Assembly: GCF_001039275.2 (NCBI RefSeq)
Contig: NZ_CP030117.1
Span: 552,001 to 616,000 of the forward strand
Direction of reading: 5' to 3'
Origin: Brevibacillus brevis
Lineage (GTDB): Bacteria > Bacillota > Bacilli > Brevibacillales > Brevibacillaceae
Length of the DNA stretch: 64,000 nt
In this document: piece by piece, positions 35,269 through 43,270 of the stretch
Position numbering within the stretch: position 1 is the first letter of the stretch
Layout of the letters: every line of letters starts with the position of its first letter
Translations under genes and position numbers: made by a program
The notes under the pieces: model-generated
What the model was told of the DNA's origin: nothing
Database searches by the model: none
Seen by the model: only the letters and a program-made list of their open reading frames with translations

Positions 35269-36411
35269 ATGTTGAAAGATTTTCGCTTTCCCATTATAGC
35301 AGTCTCCCTACTTGTCCTCATCTTGAGCGGATGTTTTTTTCAGGGGGTGCCGTCTGCCATGAAAACGGAACAGAATACCATTGGCTCCAAATACGTCAGG
35401 CTTTTGCCGGGCGAGCTCTTTATCAAGGAGCATTTGACGAACGACGATCTGACCTTGAAAACGAATATGAAGCCCGCTACATCTAATGACCCGAATGTTG
35501 CAAAAGGGACAGAGACCCTTTCGGAATCGCTGGGTCTGTGGATGCTGTACGCAGTGGAAAAAGGGGATCAATCCCTCTTCGCTCAGAATGTAGAGGTCTT
35601 GAAAGCCTATGATTATCAGGATGGTTGGATTGCCTGGAAAGCGGGTGGAGAGAATGAGACTCCAGTCGCGACCAATGCATTGGTAGATGACCTGAGGATC
35701 GCAGAAGCTCTTTACATGGCAGGCGAAAAATGGGGAGACGAGACCTATATTCAATTGGCCAATGAAGTTGGACAAAGCATCGTGAAGAACCAGAGTCGAG
35801 AGGGACTGCTGGTCGATTTTTACGATCGCCATTATAAGGTAGCCAGTGATTCCCTGACACTCTCCTATTTGAATGCTGCTGCCGTTCAATTGATGGAGAA
35901 GCATCAACAGGTGAGCAAAGAATTGAGCAATCAAGTACATTCCTTTCTGAACACGTTGCCGACCCAAAACGGTTTTTTTCCATTTTCTTATCAGTTGGGC
36001 AGCAAGGAGTATGTCTATCATCAGGAAGTGAATCTGATCGACCAGTTGTACATCGGCTACCATCGCGCACAAGTAGGCATATCATCTCCAGAGCTGTGGG
36101 CGTTTCTCAAAGATGAGTTTGCGCGTAATGGACTATTGTATGGCAGATACGATGCCAGTACCAAGAAACCGCTGGTAACGTACGAGTCTCCAGCCGTGTA
36201 CAGCTTGGCGATTTTGACAGCAAGCGAGCTTAAGGATTACACGTTTGCCCGTGATTTATATGAACGGATGGTTCGTCAGCAGATTCGGCGTCCAGAAAGC
36301 GAGTTCTATGGCGGTTACGTGGACACGAGTCAGATGGACACGCATTCGTTTGACAATCTGCTTCCACTGCTCGCAGAAAGGAGGCTGTTCAATGAGGGAA
36401 CGCTTCAGTAA
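35269..36411 (+). CDS. ydaJ: YdaJ-like lipoprotein, glycoside hydrolase family 8 type
   Basis: A 380-residue lipoprotein (lipobox LILSGC) with an alpha-helical repeat domain resembling the six-hairpin fold of GH8 and related hydrolases (ESLGLWMLYAVEKGDQSLFAQNVEVLKAY..DGWIAWKAG). In the B. subtilis ydaJKLMN operon the equivalent lies first. Such enzymes trim the nascent polysaccharide or act on matrix. Lipidation would place it on the outer face. ATG 35269 has a weak AAAGG upstream. Overlaps the next gene by 20 bases. Assignment rests on context as much as on sequence. Confidence 0.78.
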   Translation: MLKDFRFPIIAVSLLVLILSGCFFQGVPSAMKTEQNTIGSKYVRLLPGELFIKEHLTNDDLTLKTNMKPATSNDPNVAKGTETLSESLGLWMLYAVEKGDQSLFAQNVEVLKAYDYQDGWIAWKAGGENETPVATNALVDDLRIAEALYMAGEKWGDETYIQLANEVGQSIVKNQSREGLLVDFYDRHYKVASDSLTLSYLNAAAVQLMEKHQQVSKELSNQVHSFLNTLPTQNGFFPFSYQLGSKEYVYHQEVNLIDQLYIGYHRAQVGISSPELWAFLKDEFARNGLLYGRYDASTKKPLVTYESPAVYSLAILTASELKDYTFARDLYERMVRQQIRRPESEFYGGYVDTSQMDTHSFDNLLPLLAERRLFNEGTLQ

Positions 36412-37261
36412 AAACAGTAAATTTATCAGCTATCAAGTGTTGTTTTTGCTTTTCATCATTATGCTCGCCCTGTTCGCGGTGGGTATGCCTGCTCTGCCGC
36501 TGGTTCCAGCCTTACTGTTGGTCTGGACACTGGTCATTAGCCTGACGGGTATCATTTTTGGGCTGTTGGCTAGCCTGGGGCTCTCCCTGATCAGCTTGTT
36601 CGCTTTTGGCAGTATGATGATTTGGGGTATGTATGCCGGATGGACGATTTCCTTTTCTTTCTCTGACATCGTCATCTGGATGGGACTCTTTCTCGGTGCT
36701 GCCGTTCTGACCGGCTTGATCCATCGCTTGGTGAGGCAGACAGTGGCCGAGCATCAGGAGATGGCTGGGAAGTTTGATGAGCTGGTGACGATCGATGAAG
36801 TGACGGGTTTTTCCAATGAGAAACGACTACTCTTTGATTTGGAAGAAGAATATAGCCGCTCTCGCCGGACAGGCATCCCTTTTTCGCTGATGCTCATTGA
36901 AGTCCTGTATCTCGATTCCTTCTATCGCTTGTACGGACCCAAGGAGGGAGATTATCTGCTCAGCTCGCTCTCAACCATTCTACGCAACAACACGCGATTG
37001 ACAGACCGCAAGTTTCGTCTCGACCGCGGGGAGCAGGGCTCAGGAACTTTCGCTGTTATTTTGAGCAACAGCCATGAGGAAGGGGCGGAAGTAGTCGTCA
37101 AAAAGATCGAAAGGCTCCTATCCGTCCACAATTTGGAGAATGACAAAAAGCAGGTCACACTGACGATCGGGTTTGGAATCAGTCATTACGCAGAAGATGT
37201 AAGTGACCATTTGGAGATGGTGCAACGTGCCAAACAAGAGCTGGAACAATACATTCAATAA
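36392..37261 (+). CDS. ydaK: YdaK-like membrane protein with degenerate GGDEF domain
   Basis: A 289-residue protein with about four N-terminal membrane helices and a GGDEF-fold domain. The catalytic GGDEF is replaced by GSGTF, so it cannot make c-di-GMP. An RxxD sequence, R202-L-T-D205, could be the inhibitory-site motif that binds c-di-GMP, although it lies ten rather than five residues before the degenerate site. B. subtilis YdaK is a c-di-GMP receptor controlling exopolysaccharide synthesis, and its gene has the same neighbours. AAAGGAGG is seven bases before ATG 36392. Confidence 0.85.
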   Translation: MRERFSKNSKFISYQVLFLLFIIMLALFAVGMPALPLVPALLLVWTLVISLTGIIFGLLASLGLSLISLFAFGSMMIWGMYAGWTISFSFSDIVIWMGLFLGAAVLTGLIHRLVRQTVAEHQEMAGKFDELVTIDEVTGFSNEKRLLFDLEEEYSRSRRTGIPFSLMLIEVLYLDSFYRLYGPKEGDYLLSSLSTILRNNTRLTDRKFRLDRGEQGSGTFAVILSNSHEEGAEVVVKKIERLLSVHNLENDKKQVTLTIGFGISHYAEDVSDHLEMVQRAKQELEQYIQ

Positions 37262-39014
37262 TCGCTGCCGCATAGTCGTGTCTATGCTCATGGTGCTCTT
37301 GCTGCTGACTGGAACAGGGGATAAGCTGTACGCTGCGGAGGGAGCGGGACAAGAGCCAGAGGTACTGATTGTCTACTCGACCCAAGACGGAGCCTTGACG
37401 GATGAAGTGCGCATGCTTGACATGGTGCTGGGACATTACAGCTCAAAGCTCACCTATGTGGCGGATGAGGTATTGACCGAGCGAGATTTGGATGGAGTCA
37501 CACACCTCGTCTATTACGGTAGCATCTCGAAAGATTTAAGCAGTTCTTCGAGGCAAATCATGCAACGCTTTCCTGGCACCTGGCTTGCGCTTGGCAAAAA
37601 CGTGGAGCAGTTGGGAGCGCGGTTTTCCTTTTTCCAGGTGAACGGACAGGTGGATATCCAGAAGGTATCAAAGCCTAAGGGTGTTGACCAAGTCCTGCTG
37701 AATGACAACTATTTGGTGGGGCATGTCTCGCTATCTAAAGGAGATGTTTTGCTTGAGGGCTGGAAGGGGATGTATACATACCCGCTGATGGTTCAGTACG
37801 GAAAGACAGCGTATTTTGCCAGCTCAAATTTCACTTCGCCCTTCTCCCTCTTTGTGTCAGAAGCACTGCACGAGGTTTTCAAGCAGCCGCATGACGCGGG
37901 GCGTTACGCGTTGATCCGTCTGGAGGATGTACACCCTCACTCTGATCCGAAGCTGGTCTGGGAGGCGGGGAGTTATTTAGCAGACAAGGGGATTCCTTTC
38001 GTCATTGCGCTTATCCCGGTGTACGAAAACTCCGAGACGCACGAGATGGTCCATCTGAAGGATCGCCCAGAGATGCTCAAGGTGCTGCGGGAATTGCAAA
38101 AAAGAGGAGCAAGCATCGTATTGCACGGATACATGCACCACTATCGCAATTCAGAAACAGGGGAAGGGTCTGAGTTTTGGGACATTGAAAACAATACGCC
38201 AATCTCCAAAGCTCCGGAAGATGAGACGCCTTTGAAGAAAAGATATGCGTTCGCATCTCAGGCCGAGTATGAGACTTATCAGCAGTCGCTGAAAGAATAT
38301 GAGGAGCATTATATACAGACACGCATGGAGACAGGAATCAAGGAACTGACCGAGTTGGGGCTTGCTCCTGTCGCTTTTGAAGCTCCGCACTACACGATGA
38401 GCCAAAAAGGGTACGAGGTCATGGCTCGCTACTTTCCTTATGTCCTTGGCCAGCTTCAGTTTAATGACAGGGACTGGGTACACATGGGAGCACCTCCTTT
38501 TGTGTCGAAGCCGGCCTTTTTGCACGGAATGACCCTCCTGCCGGAAACAATCGGGTATTATGATCCCTCCTCTTCTACCCCGATGCAGGATATCAAGGAC
38601 AAATACAGAGAAGTCAGCTTTGTACGAGATGGCATGGTCAGCATGTTTTTTCACCCATATTTAGGAGTAAAGCCTTTAAAAGAAATGATTGCCTACGTGG
38701 AAACCCTGCCTGATGTGAAGTGGATAGACGTCCGCGGGCTGAGTGGACAGGAAATCAGTCTGGATAGCGGTCAGGAAGCCAGTGAGCCAACTATCCTCGC
38801 CGAGTCTTTAGAAGAGCAGGGTACGACGTTGAAGATTACGGATATTTACCAAAATCTTCACGATTTCCTGCGTGAAAATGGGTGGGTACAGCTCGTGCTA
38901 TGGGGCATTGCCGGACTCGTGTCTGTCATGGTCATGCTGTTTATGCTGTATACGTGGCGCAATCGGGCTAACCTGCGCAAACAACTATTTATGGAGCGTG
39001 ATCTCGATGGCTAA
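37227..39014 (+). CDS. ydaL: YdaL-like DUF2334 polysaccharide deacetylase
   Basis: About 595 residues: signal peptide ending near LYAAEG, an N-terminal Rossmann-like segment (PEVLIVYSTQDGALTDEVRML), a DUF2334 deacetylase domain with RLEDVHPHSD and HGYMHHY as likely metal and catalytic residues, and a C-terminal membrane anchor. It probably removes acetyl groups from the exported polymer. The start is uncertain: GTG 37227 gives a good signal peptide and has GGAG ten bases upstream, inside the previous gene; GTG 37203 is an alternative. Overlaps the synthase gene by eight bases. Confidence 0.85.
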   Translation: MPNKSWNNTFNNRCRIVVSMLMVLLLLTGTGDKLYAAEGAGQEPEVLIVYSTQDGALTDEVRMLDMVLGHYSSKLTYVADEVLTERDLDGVTHLVYYGSISKDLSSSSRQIMQRFPGTWLALGKNVEQLGARFSFFQVNGQVDIQKVSKPKGVDQVLLNDNYLVGHVSLSKGDVLLEGWKGMYTYPLMVQYGKTAYFASSNFTSPFSLFVSEALHEVFKQPHDAGRYALIRLEDVHPHSDPKLVWEAGSYLADKGIPFVIALIPVYENSETHEMVHLKDRPEMLKVLRELQKRGASIVLHGYMHHYRNSETGEGSEFWDIENNTPISKAPEDETPLKKRYAFASQAEYETYQQSLKEYEEHYIQTRMETGIKELTELGLAPVAFEAPHYTMSQKGYEVMARYFPYVLGQLQFNDRDWVHMGAPPFVSKPAFLHGMTLLPETIGYYDPSSSTPMQDIKDKYREVSFVRDGMVSMFFHPYLGVKPLKEMIAYVETLPDVKWIDVRGLSGQEISLDSGQEASEPTILAESLEEQGTTLKITDIYQNLHDFLRENGWVQLVLWGIAGLVSVMVMLFMLYTWRNRANLRKQLFMERDLDG

Positions 39015-40293
39015 TGCTTTATTTTATCTCTCCCTGTCTGTCATCTGGATTATGCTCTTGTACCATATGTTCTTGATGCAGGGTGGGTATTTTCACTACC
39101 TGCGATATAGACGCCCTATTCCAGAGTGGGAAAAAAACCAGCATCCGCTGCCAAAGGTAAGCGTCCTGATCCCCGCTCACAATGAGGAAGTCGTCATCGA
39201 ACGGACCATCAAGGCGATGCTGAGGTTGGATTATCCGAAAGATAAGCTGGAGATTGTCGTCATCAATGACAACTCGCGTGATCGCACGGGGGAAATCGCC
39301 GATAAATACGCCAGCAAATACCCGTACGTGAAGGTGGTCCACACCAAGCCTCCTCATGCCGGAAAAGGAAAATCGGGTGCGCTTAACCAGGGCTTGGCTC
39401 ATTCCACAGGAGACGTCATCGTGGTCTATGACGCTGATAATACGCCAGAGCGCAAAGCCGTCTACTACCTCGTTCTGGCACTGTTAAACGACCCAAAGGC
39501 AGGGGCTGTTGTTGGCAAGTTCAGGGTGGTCAACGCCGCCACGAATTTGCTTACCCGTTTTATCAACATCGAGACGATCTGCTTCCAATGGATGGCGCAG
39601 GCAGGACGATTTTTCTGGTTCCGGGTGACGACGATTCCGGGGACCAACTTTGCCATTCGCCGCAGCCTGGTTGAGGAACTGGGTGGCTGGGATGAAAAAG
39701 CTCTCGCGGAAGACACCGAGCTGACGATCCGTGTCTACAATGAGGGCTACTATATTCGTTTCTTCCCGGCGGCGATCACCTGGGAGCAGGAGCCTGAAAG
39801 CTGGAAGGTGTGGTGGAAGCAAAGGACGCGATGGGCGCGAGGGAATCAGTACGTTGTGCTGAAGTTCATGTGGAGAATTTTCTCTTTGCGAAAGAAAAGC
39901 ATCATGTTTGATTTGATCTACTTCTTCTTCACCTATTTCCTGTTCTTTATGGGTGTAATCGTATCGGATGTACTTTTTGTGACGAATATGTTCGTTGATT
40001 TGCATTTGCAGGTAGGCATTGTCGCTATGATTCTCTGGATTTTGGCTTATTTCCTGTACGTCACGGAAGTAATGATCGCACTTAGTATTGAACGGACTGA
40101 ATTGAATGTAAAAAACTTCTTGATTGTATTGTTGATGTATTTTACGTACTCGCAGCTCTGGATTGTCCTGGTCGTCTATGCCTTGTACCTGGAGTTCAAG
40201 CGGGTTGTATTTCGACAGGAGCTTAAATGGTATAAGACAGAGCGTTTCGCGGCAGATAAGAAGTCCGCACCGCCAGTAGAAAGACAGGTGTAA
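39007..40293 (+). CDS. ydaM: YdaM-like processive glycosyltransferase, family 2
   Basis: A 428-residue membrane synthase. GT2 features: VSVLIPAHNEEVVIERTI, substrate Asp in VYDADN, acceptor-site ALAEDTEL, and the processive-enzyme motif QRTRW. Membrane helices flank the catalytic domain (one N-terminal, about three C-terminal). It resembles PgaC/BcsA-type enzymes and should polymerise and export a polysaccharide of unknown sugar. No PilZ domain is present, so c-di-GMP control presumably comes from the YdaK-like protein. ATG 39007 has GGAG ten bases upstream. Confidence 0.9.
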   Translation: MANALFYLSLSVIWIMLLYHMFLMQGGYFHYLRYRRPIPEWEKNQHPLPKVSVLIPAHNEEVVIERTIKAMLRLDYPKDKLEIVVINDNSRDRTGEIADKYASKYPYVKVVHTKPPHAGKGKSGALNQGLAHSTGDVIVVYDADNTPERKAVYYLVLALLNDPKAGAVVGKFRVVNAATNLLTRFINIETICFQWMAQAGRFFWFRVTTIPGTNFAIRRSLVEELGGWDEKALAEDTELTIRVYNEGYYIRFFPAAITWEQEPESWKVWWKQRTRWARGNQYVVLKFMWRIFSLRKKSIMFDLIYFFFTYFLFFMGVIVSDVLFVTNMFVDLHLQVGIVAMILWILAYFLYVTEVMIALSIERTELNVKNFLIVLLMYFTYSQLWIVLVVYALYLEFKRVVFRQELKWYKTERFAADKKSAPPVERQV

Positions 40294-40296
40294 AAC

Positions 40297-42561
40297 ATGA
40301 AGAGAAACAATTGGAAACCGGCGTTTGCGCTATTGACCGTAACCGCCCTCCTTTTTGGGCAAGGCGTGGGTACGATCTACGCTCAAGGTACGACAGCACC
40401 GACACAAGCCGGGGCAACTGCGCCATCGGGACAGGCGATACGCCAAGCTGTGTTTACCTTTTCAAACCTAGCCAAGCAAGCAAAAACGACATACGCATCC
40501 AATGGAATTGACAAGACACCAGGAACTGTTTTGCGTTTTACGAGCGAACCGGTCACATTGGATGGGGTCAACGAGTCCTTTGCTTACTTCTACAGTGTTC
40601 CGCGTGCAACCATTGGAAGCAACAACTATCTGGAAATCTCATTTAGTCACTCCGAGCTGCTGAACGGCACACGTTCTACTTTGACGGTAAGTGTCGACGA
40701 CAAGCCGTTGAAAAGCGTGTTTTTAACCAAGGAGACTGCCCAGCAAGGGAAAATCAGAATACCGCTGGGAGCGGACGAGACGGCGCTCGGCTTCCACAAA
40801 ATTACCATCACCAAGCATAGCCTGCTCACCGACAACATTTGCGACGATCAGAACGATCCTGCGAACTGGGTAAAAATCGATAAAAGCTCCTTTGCTTTTC
40901 TGGATACGCAGGCCGTAACCTCGTCTGCCGATCTGTTGAGAGAGTACCCGGTACCGTTTGTAGAGCCGGGCAATTCGACTGAAGTGTTTACCAAGATCGT
41001 CGTTCCTGATGCCGCCGATCAAGATGTGGTAGCAGCCGCACTGAAGGTAGCCACATCCTTGTCTGCCCAGACAGCTACGAAACGCCCGATCCCGATCATG
41101 ACAGAGAGCGAGTGGAAAGCAAAGGGAGAATTGGGACACGTCATCGCGCTCGGCAATCCGGAAGGCTGGACTGGCCCGCTTAAAACACTGGTTGCTGAAC
41201 AGGGGATTGCAACCAGGGAACAAAAGCTGGGGCTCGATTACTATCAGATGAGAGTGAATCAATCTGCTGAGGCCAAGCTCATGCTCTTGGTGTCGAGAGG
41301 CAAGGAGACAAACTTTGCCGAGACGATTCATCTGCTGACAGATAAGGAAATGAACAAGCAGTTGGCAGGGAATCAACTGACTGTCAAGCAGGTTCCCCGT
41401 GTACAGGCAGCAGAGCAAAGTCCGATTTCTCTGTCGTTGGCTTCAGGCGGATATTCGCATGTGATGCTTGAGCACGGAAGCAGCCGTACCGAGCAGGTGA
41501 CCTTGAAAATTCCGTCTCATTGGAAGATTACCGGGGATGTCACGCTTGATTTGAAACTGAAGATTTCCCCACTGCTCATGCAAAAGTACGAAGGGGAAGA
41601 TAAGCCACAGCACCAGTTGACTGTAACGGTAAATGGCGTACCTTATACGGTCATGCTCCAGCAGTTGAAAGCAGTGGACGATAACGATAACTACCACGTG
41701 AGTATTCCCATTTCACAGTCTGTCATCAAAGAGGCGAATCATGCTCTGACGGTCTCTTTCTCGGCTTCGATGAACCAGAAGGGGGATGTGTGCGCGCCTG
41801 AGAACAACATGGGACGTTGGGTGTTTGTGGATAAGGAAAGTAGCCTGAACGTGCCACACGAGGTACCTGCACAGCGCAGCTTCCGATACTGGCCCGCTCC
41901 TTATGTGCAGGATGCAGGATTGAAGGACACCGCCTTCCTGCTGCCGGAAAAATGGACAGGTTCCTATTTGTCCCAGTTTTCGATGCTAATGAATAATATG
42001 CTGTCGGAGGTAAGCAATCAGAAGGGAAGCTCCTTCGTTATTTTCCAGGAACCGCTGAACGAGAAGGCCTTGCAGGAGATCGCCTCGTACAATGTGATTG
42101 CAATGGGGGATATTGAGCAGTACCCGAGTTTGCAGAAGGTTCAGGGACAGCTTTTGATCAATGAGGCCAAGCAGTTGAACCAATACCACGTCATTAACGA
42201 GACGAGCCGTTATGTGGCCTGGGTCCAGCCCTCGATCTGGAATCAAGAGCGGACGTTGAGTGTTTTCCAATCCGCAGACAAGAGTAAGGCTAGTCAGGGA
42301 ACCTTCCTTCATGCTGATCTACTTGAATATCTGAAGAATTCCAACGAAGATGGGCAAATTGTTGTGATGAGCAAATCAAACGAGGTTCTCTCTATTCAGC
42401 TCGAAGATCATGAAGAGAAACAGACAAAAGGCATAAATGAGGTAGTAGGCAATATCCCGCTCTGGTTAATCGGAGTGATTTTGGTGGTATTCCTGATTGT
42501 ATTGGTGATCTTTATTCGCTTGTTGAAAAAAGAGAAAGAAAAGTCTCGTAGACGAAAATAG
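40297..42561 (+). CDS. ydaN: YdaN-like cellulose-synthase-regulator (BcsB-type) protein
   Basis: A 754-residue exported protein with a signal peptide (to about IYAQG), two repeated carbohydrate-binding-like/BcsB halves (for example NNYLEISFSHSELLNGTRSTLTVSVDDKPL and later PQHQLTVTVNGVPYTVML) and a single C-terminal membrane helix followed by a basic tail KKEKEKSRRRK. BcsB proteins partner with GT2 synthases and guide the polymer outside the membrane. Three bases after the synthase gene; last of the yda-like operon, with a terminator behind it. Confidence 0.9.
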   Translation: MKRNNWKPAFALLTVTALLFGQGVGTIYAQGTTAPTQAGATAPSGQAIRQAVFTFSNLAKQAKTTYASNGIDKTPGTVLRFTSEPVTLDGVNESFAYFYSVPRATIGSNNYLEISFSHSELLNGTRSTLTVSVDDKPLKSVFLTKETAQQGKIRIPLGADETALGFHKITITKHSLLTDNICDDQNDPANWVKIDKSSFAFLDTQAVTSSADLLREYPVPFVEPGNSTEVFTKIVVPDAADQDVVAAALKVATSLSAQTATKRPIPIMTESEWKAKGELGHVIALGNPEGWTGPLKTLVAEQGIATREQKLGLDYYQMRVNQSAEAKLMLLVSRGKETNFAETIHLLTDKEMNKQLAGNQLTVKQVPRVQAAEQSPISLSLASGGYSHVMLEHGSSRTEQVTLKIPSHWKITGDVTLDLKLKISPLLMQKYEGEDKPQHQLTVTVNGVPYTVMLQQLKAVDDNDNYHVSIPISQSVIKEANHALTVSFSASMNQKGDVCAPENNMGRWVFVDKESSLNVPHEVPAQRSFRYWPAPYVQDAGLKDTAFLLPEKWTGSYLSQFSMLMNNMLSEVSNQKGSSFVIFQEPLNEKALQEIASYNVIAMGDIEQYPSLQKVQGQLLINEAKQLNQYHVINETSRYVAWVQPSIWNQERTLSVFQSADKSKASQGTFLHADLLEYLKNSNEDGQIVVMSKSNEVLSIQLEDHEEKQTKGINEVVGNIPLWLIGVILVVFLIVLVIFIRLLKKEKEKSRRRK

Positions 42562-42575
42562 TGTAAAAACATGAA

Positions 42576-42627
42576 GAAAAACAGGGATCAGATGCCGCAT
42601 AGGTAACTGTCCCTGTTTTTCTTTTTA
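42576..42627 (+). terminator. Terminator of the yda-like operon
   Basis: AAAAACAGGGA (42577-42587) pairs with TCCCTGTTTTT (from 42610), loop of about 22 bases, then T-rich sequence. Confidence 0.8.
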
Positions 42628-42667
42628 AATAACGGGGGAACGGAGACATCTGATTGTCTTTTGATTT

Positions 42668-42766
42668 TTGTTCAGAAATTGTTGAGATGACCCTAGTAGA
42701 CTAGGTAAAGCTACATGTCGGAGGTCTTTATGCCTATGGAAATAAAAGTTACGAGACAGTAACTTT
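42668..42766 (+). promoter_or_regulatory. Upstream region of the second CheY-like gene: conserved block and two inverted repeats
   Basis: 42668-42700 is the partner of the block at 34575-34607 (27 of 33 identical). Overlapping its end is CCTAGT-AG-ACTAGG (42692-42705), and further on AAAGTTAC/GTAACTTT (42745-42766, loop GAGACA), which touches a possible -35. These may be operators for the pel operon; no match to a known regulator was evident. Confidence 0.45.
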
Positions 42767-42793
42767 GGTTGGTAGTGAAAATAGGAATATATT
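42765..42793 (+). promoter_or_regulatory. Candidate promoter of the pel-like operon
   Basis: TTGGTT (42765-42770), 17-base spacer, TATATT (42788-42793). A TATAAT at 42796-42801 is an alternative -10 with a poor -35. Either would start within 60 bases of the regulator gene. Confidence 0.4.
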
Positions 42794-42850
42794 ACTATAA
42801 TAAAATAGTCCGAAAGGTATGGTTGGATAGGATGGGAGATAGCGTTTTGG

Positions 42851-43270
42851 ATGAATAGCATTCTGATTGTTGATGATACGGCGTTTACGAGACATGTGCT
42901 GCGCAGCATATTTGAGACATTAGGACTGCATGTCGTTGCGGAAGCTGCTTCGGGAGAGGAGGCTGTTAGAAATTACTGCTTGTACAAACCATCACTCGTC
43001 ACGATGGATATTACCATGCCCGGCATGAACGGTTTAACTGCTTCACGCAAAATCATGGAGTTGGATAAGGATGCCAAGATCATTATTTGCTCAGCAGTGT
43101 CTAGGCACGATACCGTCATTAAGGCGATTCAGGCAGGTGCGCGGGATTTCATCGCGAAGCCGCTGCAGCTGGAGCGAATCGAATGGGCTGTCCAAAAAGT
43201 GCTGGGAACAGGGGTAGATATTCGTCGTAGGGATAGACATGTGAAACAAATAGCTGAGGTGTTAGTATGA
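42851..43270 (+). CDS. CheY-like single-domain response regulator (pel-side copy)
   Basis: A 139-residue receiver domain with D8-D9, phospho-acceptor D53 in TMDITMPGMNG and Lys in IAKPLQLER. It is a paralogue of the protein at 34705 and has a C-terminal basic extension (DIRRRDRHVKQIAEVLV) that the other copy lost. Its stop overlaps the epimerase-PelD start by four bases, so it is the first gene of the pel operon. It has no DNA-binding domain, so it must act by protein contact; a distant kinase is needed. Confidence 0.9.
   Translation: MNSILIVDDTAFTRHVLRSIFETLGLHVVAEAASGEEAVRNYCLYKPSLVTMDITMPGMNGLTASRKIMELDKDAKIIICSAVSRHDTVIKAIQAGARDFIAKPLQLERIEWAVQKVLGTGVDIRRRDRHVKQIAEVLV

Noticed and set aside
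35250..35486. Short frame overlapping the start of the YdaJ-like gene
   Set aside because: Out of frame with the lipoprotein gene, which has a clear lipobox and continuous homology to its family.
34531..42850. c-di-GMP riboswitch before the yda-like or pel-like operon
   Set aside because: No GEMM-I or GEMM-II core sequence was recognisable in either leader.
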